DNA of 56,675 bases from Calycina herbarum (GCA_001414485.1 LLEY01000278.1:1-56675), one strand, 5' to 3'; shown: positions 40,318 through 52,304, counted from the stretch's first letter. Notes: a model not told the origin generated them from the letters alone. A program made the numbers and translations.

Positions 40318-43300
40318 AGTACCCTTAGACTGGACTCTACCATTCCTTGGGAAATTCTCGTAATTTGTACGAGTGACGCAGTATGACATTTTATGAAGGA
40401 GAAGCGATTGGGTGGAACTCGAGAAAGTTAATGGTTGAGGTTGGTGGGAGAATGAGATTTCGCGATGAAACCCGGATATTTCGCGCCGACACGTGGGGAA
40501 AAAAGAGCGTCACGTGCTTAGAAAAGAGCAAGATATGATTTTATCTTCACGAATGTCCTCGTGGAAATCACAAGGGGCTCCAAAGTTGAGAGAAATAGTG
40601 CTTGCTCATGATAGAAACTGCTAACACAATATGAAATCATTTTCTCACCTTTTAGCATAATACACAGAAAATAATTATTTTTACGAATAAGTACGATTCA
40701 TTGAGTACAACCTGAATATCGTTGAAGCCTGTTTACTAGCAAATGAATTTCAGCGGAGAATGTTATCTAATCACTGGCTCTGGGGCTTTCTCGCCCAAGA
40801 AATAAACATGACCAAATCATGATGAGTGTTCTTGAATTAAAGATTCATGCGTGGCTGCCATTAGCTGGGATATCACACAGAATAGCAAGTCCCAAGTGTT
40901 GTCCTCACTTTTTAAGCTAGCTTTCAAGCTATGGTTTATTAGAAATTACTTGTTCAAGCAAATACTAAAGCGTCGCTTTGGAAAAAGTTTACTTGCGGTT
41001 TCTCTTCCCCCCTGGAACTCTACGCTTAAACTTGAACTTTGAATGACTAAGTAAGTTTTTGTTGGAAGAACCTCCAAGATCATTGATACATCATACTTCA
41101 TTGAGTATAGTTTTCAGCCTCATATATTTCAAATCCAGGGGGTTCTATATTAACCGAACATAATCTTCATCAGGGGGGGTAAGCGAGGAAGCCTCCCTTC
41201 CATGTCAACTTTTTCTAAGACTTTCTTGCACAAAACATTTTAGCCTTCCGATATCGCATCTTCAGCTCTAGATGACACTATATAAATCTGACAGCAGATC
41301 ATTACCACTTATAAACAACACCTCGCTAGCTACACAATCCAGGATTCCAGGTCTACGCGTCCCTCACTTCTCACATTTCAATACTGTAAGCTTCTTTATC
41401 TCCACCAAGGATAACAACAACCGTACCGCATTGGCGAGCTCGTAAGTCCCAACGTTGTAGTATCCTTGCGATAAAAAAACCAAGCTACCACCGAGTAGAG
41501 GTCTCAAAGATAGGAAGCATTCTTCCGTTCGTAAAAAAGTACGTCAATCTCTTCCAACCATCTTACGAAAATAAGCAACGCGAAAGTCAGAATACGGGAT
41601 TCTGGAATCCTCATTATTTCCTTATCTGTTTCAAGGACAAGGTTTTGGGGTAAGCGTAAGCTGCATATGTTGTCATGAGCGTTTTGATGTAACTGAACTT
41701 TATGCGTGTCATCATTGCGATGTTAGAAGGGCGTGGGGGGAGATTTCCATGTCTTGGAGGATATGCGGGTGTTGGCTCATGTTTGCATGTATGCAGTGAT
41801 CATTTTCTTTTGAGGTAATTTTGGTAAGCCTCAAGGAGCTAATTCTTTATATGATATCTACAAGTTTCAAATAGGCTCTAGACGCTAGAAGAGGCAGTAT
41901 TGCCTGATTGGGAGATGATGGAAATACAGGGGTGGCTTTGTAATAAAGTGGATCGTGTAAATCGACTTCGAAAAGGGTGGGTTGGAATTTTGGATTGTTT
42001 GGAAATTAGTCATTTGCGAGGAGGCCGACGTTTCCGTCAGGGTTGTTGTAATGCCCACCGAACAAACGAGTATTGGTAGTTCCCTAAGAAATTTAGTTTT
42101 TTGAACTTTTCTCTCCTAAGTAAATTGTTCTGCTATGGCGTTTGGTTGTCAAAGTTCGATGTCAATAATCCATCCTTGGCTTGGGTACTATCATTCCTTC
42201 ATCCCACGGTCCCCTTGGACAAGAATTGTTGAAAACTTGATATGCGCATTTCGCCAGATATTGTTCCATTACCAGAACAATATCATTAGAGGATAACTAG
42301 GAGAATTAAATTACTTGTTCAAGGAGGTTGAACTAACTAAGACTCACTTCACTTGCTTCTTTTTATACAATTACTAAAATTTTCCTCAACCTCATGTAGA
42401 ATATCTCACATCGTTTGAACACCCTCCCAGCTCTGCATACTCCAGAATATAATGTTACAATATATCGCCAAACAGAGCTTCAACTGCCACCCTCGTCACG
42501 AAATTTGGGATCTTTCACGCTTCCCTCTCCAAATACACCCTCAAACAGCCATCTCATAAAAACACAATACAAACCTACCAGACGAACCTTGAAGCACTCT
42601 CAAAAGCTCCAATATCCTTCATCTTCTCCCATCATTCCCTACCTATCTCAGAAACGGATATTCATAAGCCCTCCCATCCCACAATGTCCCTCCCCCTACC
42701 TTACTTGTCAGTATCGCGAAATAAGACACAATCAACTCGATGGTTGAAAATAGAATCCAGGAGAATATGCCTCAAAATTGCCCAAAACCTCTTGTGAAAG
42801 TAGATTGGGTGGAAATCGAGAATTGGGATGGTGCTGAGGTAGATGTACCTTACCACAGGCCTACAGATTCTTCCACGGCTTCTCCTGGATGATCTAGATG
42901 TTAACTATTGGGTCTACTAAGTGCCCTCTGTTATTTAGAGCATGGATTGCTTTTGAGTCGGGTTTATTGAACGCTCGCTCAGGTTTATTTATCAAAGTTG
43001 GAAACAAAACAAACCACAAACCCCCCTCTCATCTCCCAGTCTGGATTAGTGAGGTGTGATTGAGAAAAAAGTAGAGAGCAATTATTAGTTCGACGCAGGA
43101 TTTTAAGGATTCGTAGAGGAAAGATGTCGTATCTGAGGTAATAAAATGTTATGCAAAGTAGAGAAAAGAAATTTATATAGTTAGAATCACTCATTGACTG
43201 CCTAATACAGAGGCCTGCTCCGCTGAGGGAAAATGTGACTGGCTGGTAGTGCTGTTGAGGTGGTTGTTGCTCCGAGTGCTGAGAGGTGACCGGAAGAAGA

Positions 43301-44345
43301 GTGGGAGAATGATGGAGTAGAATTGAACCTCCCCTACTCGGGTGGAACTCGTTTCTTCCGCAGTTTTGGTTGCTGTTGTTGGCTTACTATCTTTTGGATC
43401 AGGCATGGCTTCCTCTGATACTGTCTGTGGTTTCTTATTGTTGGCACTTCAAGGTGAGGTTTTCATGGTGGTTATGGGGTGTGAATTTTCCCCCTTGAGG
43501 CTGTGAGGCGCGCTGGGCACCGACAGTTATCCAAGATGGTAAAAATCTCTGGCATAGTTTTCAATCTGCCACTGACGGGAGCGTTGAAAGAGATAGTAGC
43601 AAGAAAAGGTTAAACATGGAGAACCCTCTTTTTCTGTTTTGTTCCAGTGGTCCAAGACTAGAGTTTGGATGGTGAACGTAGCAGACCTTGCAGTTCATTG
43701 CCTTCAGCGAACCTTCAGTGTATGGAAAAATTATCTCAACAATATCTATACCTAGGTAAATTCGAACCTGACGAATTTCTTCTTATATACAAGAAGGGGG
43801 GGAAGACTGATTAAATGGCGGCGGAAGAAAAATTGTAAGGCTGGCTAGTCTTGCATCAGAACACCAAAGCTTGGAATTGAGAGGAACCGAATTCACCAAC
43901 GCTTTGCTGGGAATCAACCTAAGACAGGGCGTTTGTTCCTGCCCACATAGAAACCAAGGGAATGGACTTGGAGCAAGAAGGACAAAGGGAAAGAGCGATC
44001 GAGTCAGTTGCAACTGCTGCGGGCGCAAGTGCAAGTGCTACCATTCCGCGAAGAAGGTGCTACCCACCACTTGAGTGCACCACCTTCACCTCCAACCTTC
44101 CCCAGCCATTCCCTCTATTTCTTTCCAACCTGAGACTCTCCCAAACCTCCAATCTTTTTCATGAATCCCAAGATATCCCATAGATCAGTCTCCCTCTTCA
44201 AGGGCGCCGACAAGGGATCCATCCTCATCCTCCCCACTACACCCACCCCGCCAGAACCCAACTACTGACGCGGATTCAATTTATCCGCGTGAACACGCGT
44301 GCAACTCACCCCGAGAGTGGCAGCTGCACTTACGAACATGTCAAG
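40318..44345. other. 4-kb gene-poor stretch
   Basis: No frame here has convincing coding character. A TATATAAAT run at 41279-41287 is followed by a leader-like, C/A-rich stretch and a GTAAGC donor-like site near 41390, as in an untranslated spliced transcript. Short frames at 42415-42747 (Pro/Ser-rich), 42740-42892 (50 codons, plus) and 43191-43406 (minus) lack family similarity. The last few hundred bases are probably the promoter and leader of the Crb2-like gene. Confidence 0.45.
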
Positions 44346-47300
44346 ATGTTTCGCACGGTAAAGAAAGCAGCAGATGCCGCTGTCGACGGCAAAGGACCCA
44401 GTGCTGAGGATTTCGACACTCAGAACTGTGCGGATTGGCAAGAGGAGATTTTAGTGGTACGTTTTCTTTTCCTCGGTCCCTGGGATGCAGACATCCGCCA
44501 GGGTGGCACAGACACCAGAGAGATATATGCTGAACTGATATCGCGAACGCAGAACTCCAGCAGTCCCGTCAAGCAGAACAGTCCTCTGCCACAGCGCACT
44601 CCATCGCCTGTCCCGACAACACCTGAGAGACCCCGTTCTTCCTCGGGCGTGTTTAAAATCCCCGCCCTGCCATTGTCAGTCGTGTCGGCGGCCATTGAGT
44701 CCTCGGACAGCCATTCCGTCGAAACCCCGTCGAAGCAAGCGCGAGCACCAACAGGACCGGACGCGAATGAAGAGACCAACGGCGCAAAAGAAAAGCCAGA
44801 AGGTTCAGCCGCGTGTGGAAATGTGGTAAGCTCAAGCACTTCCACTCCTTCTCCAGTTCTTCATTTTAAACGCAATGCACAGGGTCAATTGCGGCGAGTC
44901 GAAGTCAAGAAGCTACCTTCGGAGGGAAGTCCGAGTCGCAAAGGCAAGATGGAGCGTTACGGAGCTATGAATGACCTCACCCAGAAGAGTTCCCTGTCCC
45001 TCACTCAACCGAACTCGGCGTCTGCATACGAAATATACACTACAGCTGAGGAAACGGCTCGTCCATCACATGCGCATCTTGGAATTATCCCGGGCCACAC
45101 CCCCAATACATATGAGGAGAACGACACCGGGCATATTTTGCTTGGTTTGGAGCGCGAGAGCGAGAAAGATGAAGACGAACCCGAATCGCAAGACGCATCC
45201 TATGCGGCGCCTATCGCGTTCAGTTCTCAGCCGATAGGACCACAAACTCCAGCGCCGCCAGTTACGAATCCATTCACAATTAAAGGGAGCGTTCTGAAGG
45301 AGCATGAAATGTTTGCAGCGACTCAATTCTCTTCAGTTGGTCGTCATTTGGCCAGTCCGACTTCATCGCGACCCTCTCCAAATGCTTTCGCCGAGACCCC
45401 AGTGCCCTTCCAAGTGGTCGACTCCCCCTTGATCCACCGACAACAGATCAATGAAACCCCAAATCAACCCTCATCCTTATTTGCACAACTCAATAACGAA
45501 TCACCTATTCCCGCCGCGTTCAATCGTACCTTTGATGCTTCGGCTCTTCCAAGAGCGAGGGCCCTGCCCGAACCTCGGAGGTACAATTCAATGAAAGCGA
45601 GCCAGGAGAAGAGGGTACAACCAGATGTGGAGAGTAGTGACGACTCGGATATTGAGGCCGAACAACCTAACCGGAGCAAGGCAATGCACAAACATGCAGC
45701 AGAGCAGCTTTCCCGGGTGACAGTCAGCCTCCATAAGAGAAAGCCTATATTGGGAGATCCACCATCTTCGTACGCATCCGCCGTTGAGGTTCCATCGACT
45801 GGCAGGCGGCGACGCAGCTTGCAAGAAGAGTACAGTGCTCCATGCGAGGGGTTTGATGCCCGGGATGCCCAACAGAAGGATGACTACGTTGCGGACTCAC
45901 AGGCACAATCATCTCCACCGCGTCGTTCTAGTGCCCCTCAGATCGAAAGTACTGGAGCCGATGAGGCTATTGCTGATGAAGCTATTGCCTCGACGCAATC
46001 CGCCGATTCTCAACCCCAAATTTTGCCAGATTCGTGTCATGAGAGTAATGGAAATGTTCCTCAAGATATTCGTGCTACCACTCCTGAACAGAGTTCAAAG
46101 CCGGTATCTAATTCCAGCTTGCCATCGACCCAGGCTGTGCTAGGAGCTGCACCAGAAGCTATTTCAAACGAGGACTTACCAAAACCTCCTGACCCTGTAA
46201 CTCTCCCGGAAGCTACTCCCGACGAACTGCATCCCAAGCCATATGCAGCGTCAAGTCTACCATCGACCCAGGCACTGTCTTCTTCCATGCCTAGGGCGAA
46301 AGAGCTAGACCTGCCTTTGAAGGAAGTATGTGCAAACCAAAGCACCACGGCAACCCCTACAAACCAGCGCCAGTCTTCTGGAAGCGAACCTTCAGCCATA
46401 CCAGAGACAAGTCCTATTCCCCAGGGGAGCCTGCGTCCCATGGGGGATATTGGACTTTCATTTGCAGAAGATAAAGAGGATGAGTTGCAAAACACTCCCC
46501 CGGGCTTCTCTCAAGACGAGGAGTTCGAAGTTGTACAACAAATTCAAAAGACAGCTTCTACGCCAACGATAGTGGCTCCTTTCAGAAAGAGATCCCAGAT
46601 CAAATCGAAGACAACTTCGCAGGTACAGGCAATTGAGATTACCAAGTCTTCCCCTGACGTGTCACAAGCTACAGAAGACATCATCACTGCTGGTCGCCCA
46701 AATTCTTCAGGTCAGATTCCAGCAGTGACCGGGAACACCGAAGATCCCGAGCCTCCAAATTCCCCACAAGTGGACGTAACAATGGAAGAATCACAATCTC
46801 TATTTGTTCCCGGAGATCCGCCAGCAGTTGTCCCAGAAGACATGACAGAAGAGGCTCTACCTTCAATGGGAGACGGTCCAGCGAAAGAAACAGAAATAAA
46901 TGACGAGGACATGCATCGCCCAGATTCAGCAATGGTTGATGTTTTTGCAGCGCCTGTAGTCGATGTACAGAAACGCACTACCAGAGTTACCAAGCCTCCG
47001 AAAAATGTTGAGATGGCGCCACCTACACCAAGCGCAATATCAAGCACGGCTTCTTCCGACTTGTCTTCTGTCGCATCAAGCGCAATGCAAACACCACGGT
47101 CAACCCCCTTGTTGAAGGGCCCTACCTCTAGTACTTCTGTTACGCGATCATCGTCGGCAACAAAAGGTCGCCCTACCAAAAAGCCTGAAGTCGCTGAGCC
47201 AAAACGGAAATCCAAACGAAAAGCGTCCTCAGCTCTCGAGGAAAGCTTGGAACCCACACGATCTTCTAAGCGTCAATCGTTAGCAAGAGTAGGCAGATCA

Positions 47301-48179
47301 TCTAGCGCCGATCCCTTGTCTTTTCCATCTGCTTTTACTGGAGGCAGAACAGCCACTACACAGAACGCCAATGGATTGTTTTCAAGAATGGTGTTTGCGG
47401 TTTCATATGACCTCAAAAACGACAAGGACAAAGACAAGGTTAAAAAGTGTATTGAAGACCAAGGCGGTAGACTGCTTGACCCTGGGTTTGCGAATTTGTT
47501 TACGGCACAACAGGGAGACGATGAGTATGAGATCAGTTTAACTGCGAAGAACAAAGGTCTCCGTTTTGCTGCGGTCATCGCCGACGAATTCTCGAGAAAG
47601 GTCAAGTATATGGAAGCTCTTGCCCTTGGCTTGCCATGTGTCTCTGGACAATGGGTATTGAATTGCATCGCCAAAGAAACCGTAATCGACTGGTCGCCAT
47701 ATCTGCTTTGCGCTGGAAGAGTGGAATATTTGAACGACGCACACATCAGCCGAAACCTGCCATCTTATTCAGCCGCCACGGCCGATTTGGCTTCGACAAT
47801 TGGGGACAGAGCCAAAGTCCTAGCGGGAAAATCAATTCTCATCATTACCTCGAGAGCTGAATCAGATGCGAAAGGAAAGACGGTCGACTTTTTACTCCAA
47901 GCTTCAGGACCCAGTCGCTGTCTGCAGGTGAGCTCGATGGCGGAAGCGAGAAAGCGTCTCCAGGATGATGAGGCTGATGGGACGTCGTGGGATCTCATTT
48001 ACTCGTACGGAAAGCATCAGGATGCTGAGAAGCAATTGTTTTCTACTCCCAATTCGAAGAGGAAACGTGCATCTACGGCAGCCGAATCCGACGTTCGTCC
48101 GGCTCCGAGCAAGGTTCGCGTGTTGGTGCATGAGGAGGTGCTTCAGAGCTTTATCACGGGACGATTGTTGGAGGATTGA
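44346..48179 (+). CDS. Crb2/Rad9/53BP1-like DNA-damage checkpoint protein with tandem BRCT
   Basis: The proposed model is two exons, 44346-44456 and 44553-48179, giving 1245 residues. The short intron (96 nt, GTACGT donor, CAG acceptor) is stop-free and in frame, so retention is possible. The long middle is disordered and dense in SQ/TQ sites (for example FSQDEE, ATQFSS, STQSADSQPQ), the cluster pattern of ATM/ATR-type kinase substrates; SSLPSTQA occurs twice. A basic KRKSKRKASS patch (about residue 930) precedes a C-terminal BRCT pair from about residue 980: FAVSYDLKNDKDKDKVKKC, then LPCVSGQWVLNCIAKE, then ILIITSRAES. This is the plan of the Rad9/Crb2 adaptor that links damaged chromatin to checkpoint kinases. 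No Tudor domain is evident. The N-terminus is uncertain: an open GTG-initiated frame extends 19 codons upstream (EHVKMFRTVKK), so an upstream exon may exist. Confidence 0.8.
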   Translation: MFRTVKKAADAAVDGKGPSAEDFDTQNCADWQEEILVVRFLFLGPWDADIRQGGTDTREIYAELISRTQNSSSPVKQNSPLPQRTPSPVPTTPERPRSSSGVFKIPALPLSVVSAAIESSDSHSVETPSKQARAPTGPDANEETNGAKEKPEGSAACGNVVSSSTSTPSPVLHFKRNAQGQLRRVEVKKLPSEGSPSRKGKMERYGAMNDLTQKSSLSLTQPNSASAYEIYTTAEETARPSHAHLGIIPGHTPNTYEENDTGHILLGLERESEKDEDEPESQDASYAAPIAFSSQPIGPQTPAPPVTNPFTIKGSVLKEHEMFAATQFSSVGRHLASPTSSRPSPNAFAETPVPFQVVDSPLIHRQQINETPNQPSSLFAQLNNESPIPAAFNRTFDASALPRARALPEPRRYNSMKASQEKRVQPDVESSDDSDIEAEQPNRSKAMHKHAAEQLSRVTVSLHKRKPILGDPPSSYASAVEVPSTGRRRRSLQEEYSAPCEGFDARDAQQKDDYVADSQAQSSPPRRSSAPQIESTGADEAIADEAIASTQSADSQPQILPDSCHESNGNVPQDIRATTPEQSSKPVSNSSLPSTQAVLGAAPEAISNEDLPKPPDPVTLPEATPDELHPKPYAASSLPSTQALSSSMPRAKELDLPLKEVCANQSTTATPTNQRQSSGSEPSAIPETSPIPQGSLRPMGDIGLSFAEDKEDELQNTPPGFSQDEEFEVVQQIQKTASTPTIVAPFRKRSQIKSKTTSQVQAIEITKSSPDVSQATEDIITAGRPNSSGQIPAVTGNTEDPEPPNSPQVDVTMEESQSLFVPGDPPAVVPEDMTEEALPSMGDGPAKETEINDEDMHRPDSAMVDVFAAPVVDVQKRTTRVTKPPKNVEMAPPTPSAISSTASSDLSSVASSAMQTPRSTPLLKGPTSSTSVTRSSSATKGRPTKKPEVAEPKRKSKRKASSALEESLEPTRSSKRQSLARVGRSSSADPLSFPSAFTGGRTATTQNANGLFSRMVFAVSYDLKNDKDKDKVKKCIEDQGGRLLDPGFANLFTAQQGDDEYEISLTAKNKGLRFAAVIADEFSRKVKYMEALALGLPCVSGQWVLNCIAKETVIDWSPYLLCAGRVEYLNDAHISRNLPSYSAATADLASTIGDRAKVLAGKSILIITSRAESDAKGKTVDFLLQASGPSRCLQVSSMAEARKRLQDDEADGTSWDLIYSYGKHQDAEKQLFSTPNSKRKRASTAAESDVRPAPSKVRVLVHEEVLQSFITGRLLED

Positions 48180-48836
48180 TTGCAGGGTGTTTGTATGAAC
48201 GGATGTTGAGCAAGGGAATTGTACGATATGTATTCTATGTGGCTACTAAAATTCTGGGTGGATGGGATGGATGTTTGCTGGAGTTGTTTTTTTGATCTCA
48301 TAATGCGGTGTTGCTATTGCATTATTCCTGTCCGGGGAGACGGATGGGATACATTGGGTTGGGGGGGGGCGTTTATGATACCATGTTTGCTAGAATAGGA
48401 GGGGAGATTCGTGGCTGGGCATGGTATTTTGCTGGCTGGATTTGGAGGGTTTATGTAGAGCTTTCGTTGTGCTCTGTGCTGTAGTTCTGATGATGAATTG
48501 CAGAGATAATATAGCAAATAATTTGGGCAACATTTGAGAAATTGTGTCCTGTGAATTCGTGAGATAAGATGGGATGGTAGGTAAGTAGGGAGGTCTGTTG
48601 AGTGGGTTCCAGTGTGAGGGTGTTGGTTTTTACTTTCCGTGATGGCCCATGTTACTGTGGCAAAACTACGTCTTTTGATGGGTGATTACATGATGAGAAG
48701 AGTAAGGAGATGATGGGGTTTCTTGTTTAGAGGAGATGGGTTGTGTTGTGTGTTGGGAAATATCAAGGCCTGAGGTTTATTTGAAGGCGAGGTAGGTGCA
48801 TTCGTAATTGACGCTTTCACCCCCATCAAAGATCCG
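48180..48836. other. Intergenic, 3' flank of Crb2-like gene
   Basis: About 660 nt, G/T-rich, with a G-run near 48361-48369. No coding frame of note. Confidence 0.5.
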
Positions 48837-51626
48837 ATGAATCCAAAATATTGGGAAGATCTCGAGATACTCGCAACACATGCTTGCGCTGCCTTCAACT
48901 ATGTAGAGGATTGGGGGCTTCGATTGCTTGTGCACACAAGAGAGGATCTCATTTCAGCTTGCGGAGATTTATTGAGTGTTTTGGAGATAGTAAGACTTTA
49001 CTATTGGGCCGTTGGTCTGTGGGAAGATGCTTTTGTCGTGGCGAAGTCTTCTTGTAATGCCAAAATGAGGCATTGGAAACACCGCCACCAATCGAAAGTA
49101 TCGACTTCACATAGCTTGCGTAAATTGCCTCGGAAGTATGTTTGTGGTTATTAAAATTCAGAGGCGGAGTTGGAGGAAGCGCTCCAGAGTCTAAAATCGA
49201 AGGTTTCCCCGATCCTTGTGGGCTTGAATCGAATTGCGTGGATGTCTCTCCGTATGGGAAACTCCCTGGAAGTGAAAAAAGCCATGGAAACATGGACGGA
49301 ATTATACATATCGGATACCCCGGAAAGACAACGACAAAGTATTGATCGATATCTCGATGGAGATAAAACAGGGGCCGAAGTGAAACATAAAAAGGGCATG
49401 AGCCCGGGTCGAAGAGAAACGTTCGAGAGAAGGAGCAGAAGGGAAATCTATGACGATAGCAGAAGATGATGCACGCCGATGGATTGCTGGAAATGCCTTC
49501 AAGAAAATCGGGAGTAATTCCAAGAGCTTGATATATGAAATGAGAGTCAAAACCAGTCAGAGTATTGGTCGCAAAGAGACGGAAGCGAGTGATGAAGATT
49601 GTGGAATTCTTTTACTTCGCGAGTTGGAAAACGACGTAAGCTACGCATCACATGGGGAAAAAGAAGTAGTGGCATTGCAAGCTGAAGTCAAGGGAGACTA
49701 CAACGATGCGGAGAAAATGCTCCATACGGTGTTGAAATGGCGAACAGAAAAGCAGGGCAAGAAACACCCCGAGACCCGATTTACCTTCGATGCATATGTA
49801 CTTGTCCTCGGCAAGCGGGAAGAGTATAAGAAAAGCGGAGAGAAAAATCGAAGACGAGTTGACATGTTGGAGAAAGGAGAATCTGGGCATTGACCATCCA
49901 GATACATGGACATGTGAAGAGAACCTGGAAGCAGTTCATCAATATCTGGGGACCCTTACAAACTCATCTCGTCCTATTATGAGACAGAGGATCGAGGAAC
50001 TTGGGGCTCAGCATCCACACTCTTTGTCGAGTTGGCACAACCGTGCTTCAATATACCACTACTTTCTGAAACAAATGGATTTGAAGGTATTCGATGGGAG
50101 AGATTTTGAGATCCCAGAGCAGAAAATCAAGTCCTGGGACCAAGTTGCGCCGAAAACTTCTTTTACATGGGGAGAACTACGGAGGTCTTTAGCAACAGTT
50201 GCGACAATAGCTCCCTCAAAATCTCGCCTTATATTCTCTAAAATCTTTAACTTCACTTAATAAGTACTAAATCAATTAAATAGATATCAAATTTTAGACT
50301 TTAGGTTTAGGTTCATTATGATATAAAGCCTCTTTTAGCTACTTTACTATAGGATTTAGAAGATAAAAGTGTTTTGAGTCCTTCTCTCTAAAAAGAGTCG
50401 AGTCACACGCTGAGTTACATAATAGACACTCTTTATCTTAAACTTTTATATTTTATATTTAATTGTTAAGTAGAGACTAGTATAGTCTTTCTCTTATATC
50501 TTAAACAAAGTTTTATTTTTATATATAGATTTTTTATAGAGTTTATAGCTCACGTATAGCTTAGTTAGCAGTTAGTACTTTAATAGATTTTTCTAAAAAA
50601 AATTAAAAAATTATAAGGCTATGTTTAGTAGAATATTCTAATAAGAGCCTTACTATAAGTATTACTAATTATGATATTTTAATTAAATTTATTATTTAGT
50701 TAAGGTAGGCAGATATCGCTAAAATTTGAGGGGAAGCACTTAAAATTTTGGGGGAGCTATTATCGCAACTGTTACTAACGACCGCCATAGAGAACTACAA
50801 CCGGCTGGCAGTGGAAGGAAGAGAGGAAATTCCCAACCCTGGCCACCTAGACACCCTCTATAGCACGGATAATCTGGCATCCATTCTGCGCGCCAAAGGA
50901 AATTACGAAGAAGCAGAAGAACTTAACCGCAAGGCTCTGAAAACTCGAAAGCAGGTAGTGGGGTCCAATCATCCGGACACACTTACGAGCTTCCACAGCC
51001 TCGGAGAAACCTTTTTGAGGCTTCTCAAGTCCGATGAAGCAGAAGAGCACCTCCAAGAAGCATACAATGGAAGGAAACAAAAACTTGGTGCAAATCATCG
51101 GGATACGATCCGCAGCCTCAATGCTCTCAACATTGCCCGCTGCAGACTTGGAAGGAGCCAAATCGAAAAAGAATTTCCAACACCCCTGAAGCGTGTCAAA
51201 ACTAGTTCCAGTTTTAGTTCTCTTCATAGAAAATCAAGTTTTATCAAGGATAGGGTTGTGGAAAAGGGGCTCCAACTTAAAGTTCGATATCCACAAATAG
51301 ATTCCTTGGGAACTGCGGAGGAAACTCCCAGCATTGTCCTCTTGGCTGTCAAGCTTTTGAATCAAGAAAAGGGGGCCCTCGATACCAAGGAGATATTAAG
51401 AAAGATAGTACAAAGGGGGAAAGGGGGGAACCAGGAAAGCCCCGCTTCTCAGATTTGCCATGATGCTTTGGTAGCGGCATTCTTGAAAAAGGGGAAGATC
51501 TTTTGGGCAGAAGAAGCAATGAAATTAAACATATGTCTGTTTACGCCCCCAACAGATGATGGGGAATGTGTCGGAAGATTGAAATTCAGAAGAGTGCCAG
51601 TCGAAACCCCTATTGAAGAAGACTAG
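48837..51626 (+). pseudogene. Kinesin-light-chain-like TPR protein gene, frameshifted and interrupted
   Basis: Coding-like fragments in different frames follow each other: 48837-49154 (DLEILATHACAAFNYVEDWG), 49170-49469, 49450-49893, 49790-50260 and 50748-51626. The last carries clear TPR repeats of the kinesin-light-chain type (HLDTLYSTDNLASILRAKG, NYEEAEELNRKALKTRK, HPDTLTSFHSLGETFLRL). Between 49830 and 49850 the frame passes from REEYKK to AERKIEDELTCWRKENLG, a plain frameshift. A 609-bp element splits the gene at 50181-50789, and the flanks differ in frame. In fungi such TPR arrays often follow a nucleotide-binding domain in NLR-like proteins; none is seen here. Some frame changes could be introns, but no good splice pairs were found. 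I treat it as a pseudogene. Confidence 0.72.
50172..50798. mobile_element. 609-bp inverted-repeat DNA element with putative 9-bp target duplication
   Basis: GAGAACTAC occurs at 50172-50180 and 50790-50798, flanking a very AT-rich 609-bp body. The ends are inverted repeats of roughly 40 bp, GGAGGTCTTTAGCAACAGTT at the left and, as reverse complement, GGCGGTCGTTAGTAACAGTT at the right, continuing through GCGAYAATAGCTCCC. Several mismatches are C/T. No open transposase is present, so it is a non-autonomous or decayed copy. A 9-bp duplication would suggest a Mutator-like element, but the repeat can also be read as starting at TAYGG, which gives a 6-bp duplication, so the class is open. It lies inside the TPR pseudogene. 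Confidence 0.7.
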
Positions 51627-51846
51627 GTAGAGTCTGGATTTTGTTCTTTTTTCGTGAGGTAAGCCAGTCAGTTAGTTCTTTGGGAAGTAGCTGGCTATTT
51701 CTGCTTTCTAATTATATCCTAACAGGGTTTCCTAGACTACTCGTGTGTTGTACTGAGCGGAGCTGGGTGTAAGCTCTTTTGAAGTATTCAAGGTAGTATA
51801 GTTTTGGAGGTTTGGTCAACCGCTGTATTCACCAATTATAGAATTA

Positions 51847-51924
51847 CAGTGAGTTGCGAATTAAGCTTCCCTGGTTTAAAAAAGCCGAGAAAAGCTAGGA
51901 AAAGTTTAAAAAAGTCTATGCCTT
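51847..51924 (+). repeat. Left terminal inverted repeat of the 850-bp element
   Basis: The 78 bases match the reverse complement of 52619-52696 with one G/A difference near the inner end. It directly follows TA at 51845-51846. Confidence 0.88.
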
Positions 51925-52304
51925 AAAAATCTCTTCTCTAGCTATTACAATAATAGCTCCACGACTTACTCAACGCAAAAAGAACCTAATTCTCAATGCT
52001 ATTCTAGATAGCGACAACGCTCCTAACCTCTAAGAAATCGTAGACAACTTTAATAGAAGTAAAGAGCGTATCCGCCTTATCTTCAACGAATACCTTACCG
52101 ATTTTAGCCTTTTATGTTAAGAATTTATCGAAAACTAATAAACTACCTACCCTTAACGATAATAACAAAGACAAGAGAAGGAAGAGGAGAAGAGAAAGAG
52201 GAGAGGAGAGGGAGCAGTAGAAGGAGGAGGAGGAAGATAGAAGAAGGGAGGTAAAGAGAAGGAGAGAGGCAAAGGAGAGAAGGAGAGAGGTAAAGAAGAA
52301 GAGG

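Noticed and set aside
42415..42747. Pro/Ser-rich 110-codon frame
   Set aside because: It uses a non-ATG start and low-complexity composition, with no family similarity.
42740..42892. 50-codon plus-strand frame (MVENRIQENMPQ...)
   Set aside because: It looks somewhat protein-like but is too short, unsupported by splice sites or known families.
43191..43406. Short minus-strand frame starting MPDPKDSKPTT
   Set aside because: A possible intron leaves only about 33 codons; no homology is recognised.
50745..51965. Shared ataatagctcc string in the 609-bp and 850-bp elements
   Set aside because: Only 11 bases match, and the terminal repeats are otherwise unrelated, so common origin is not supported.
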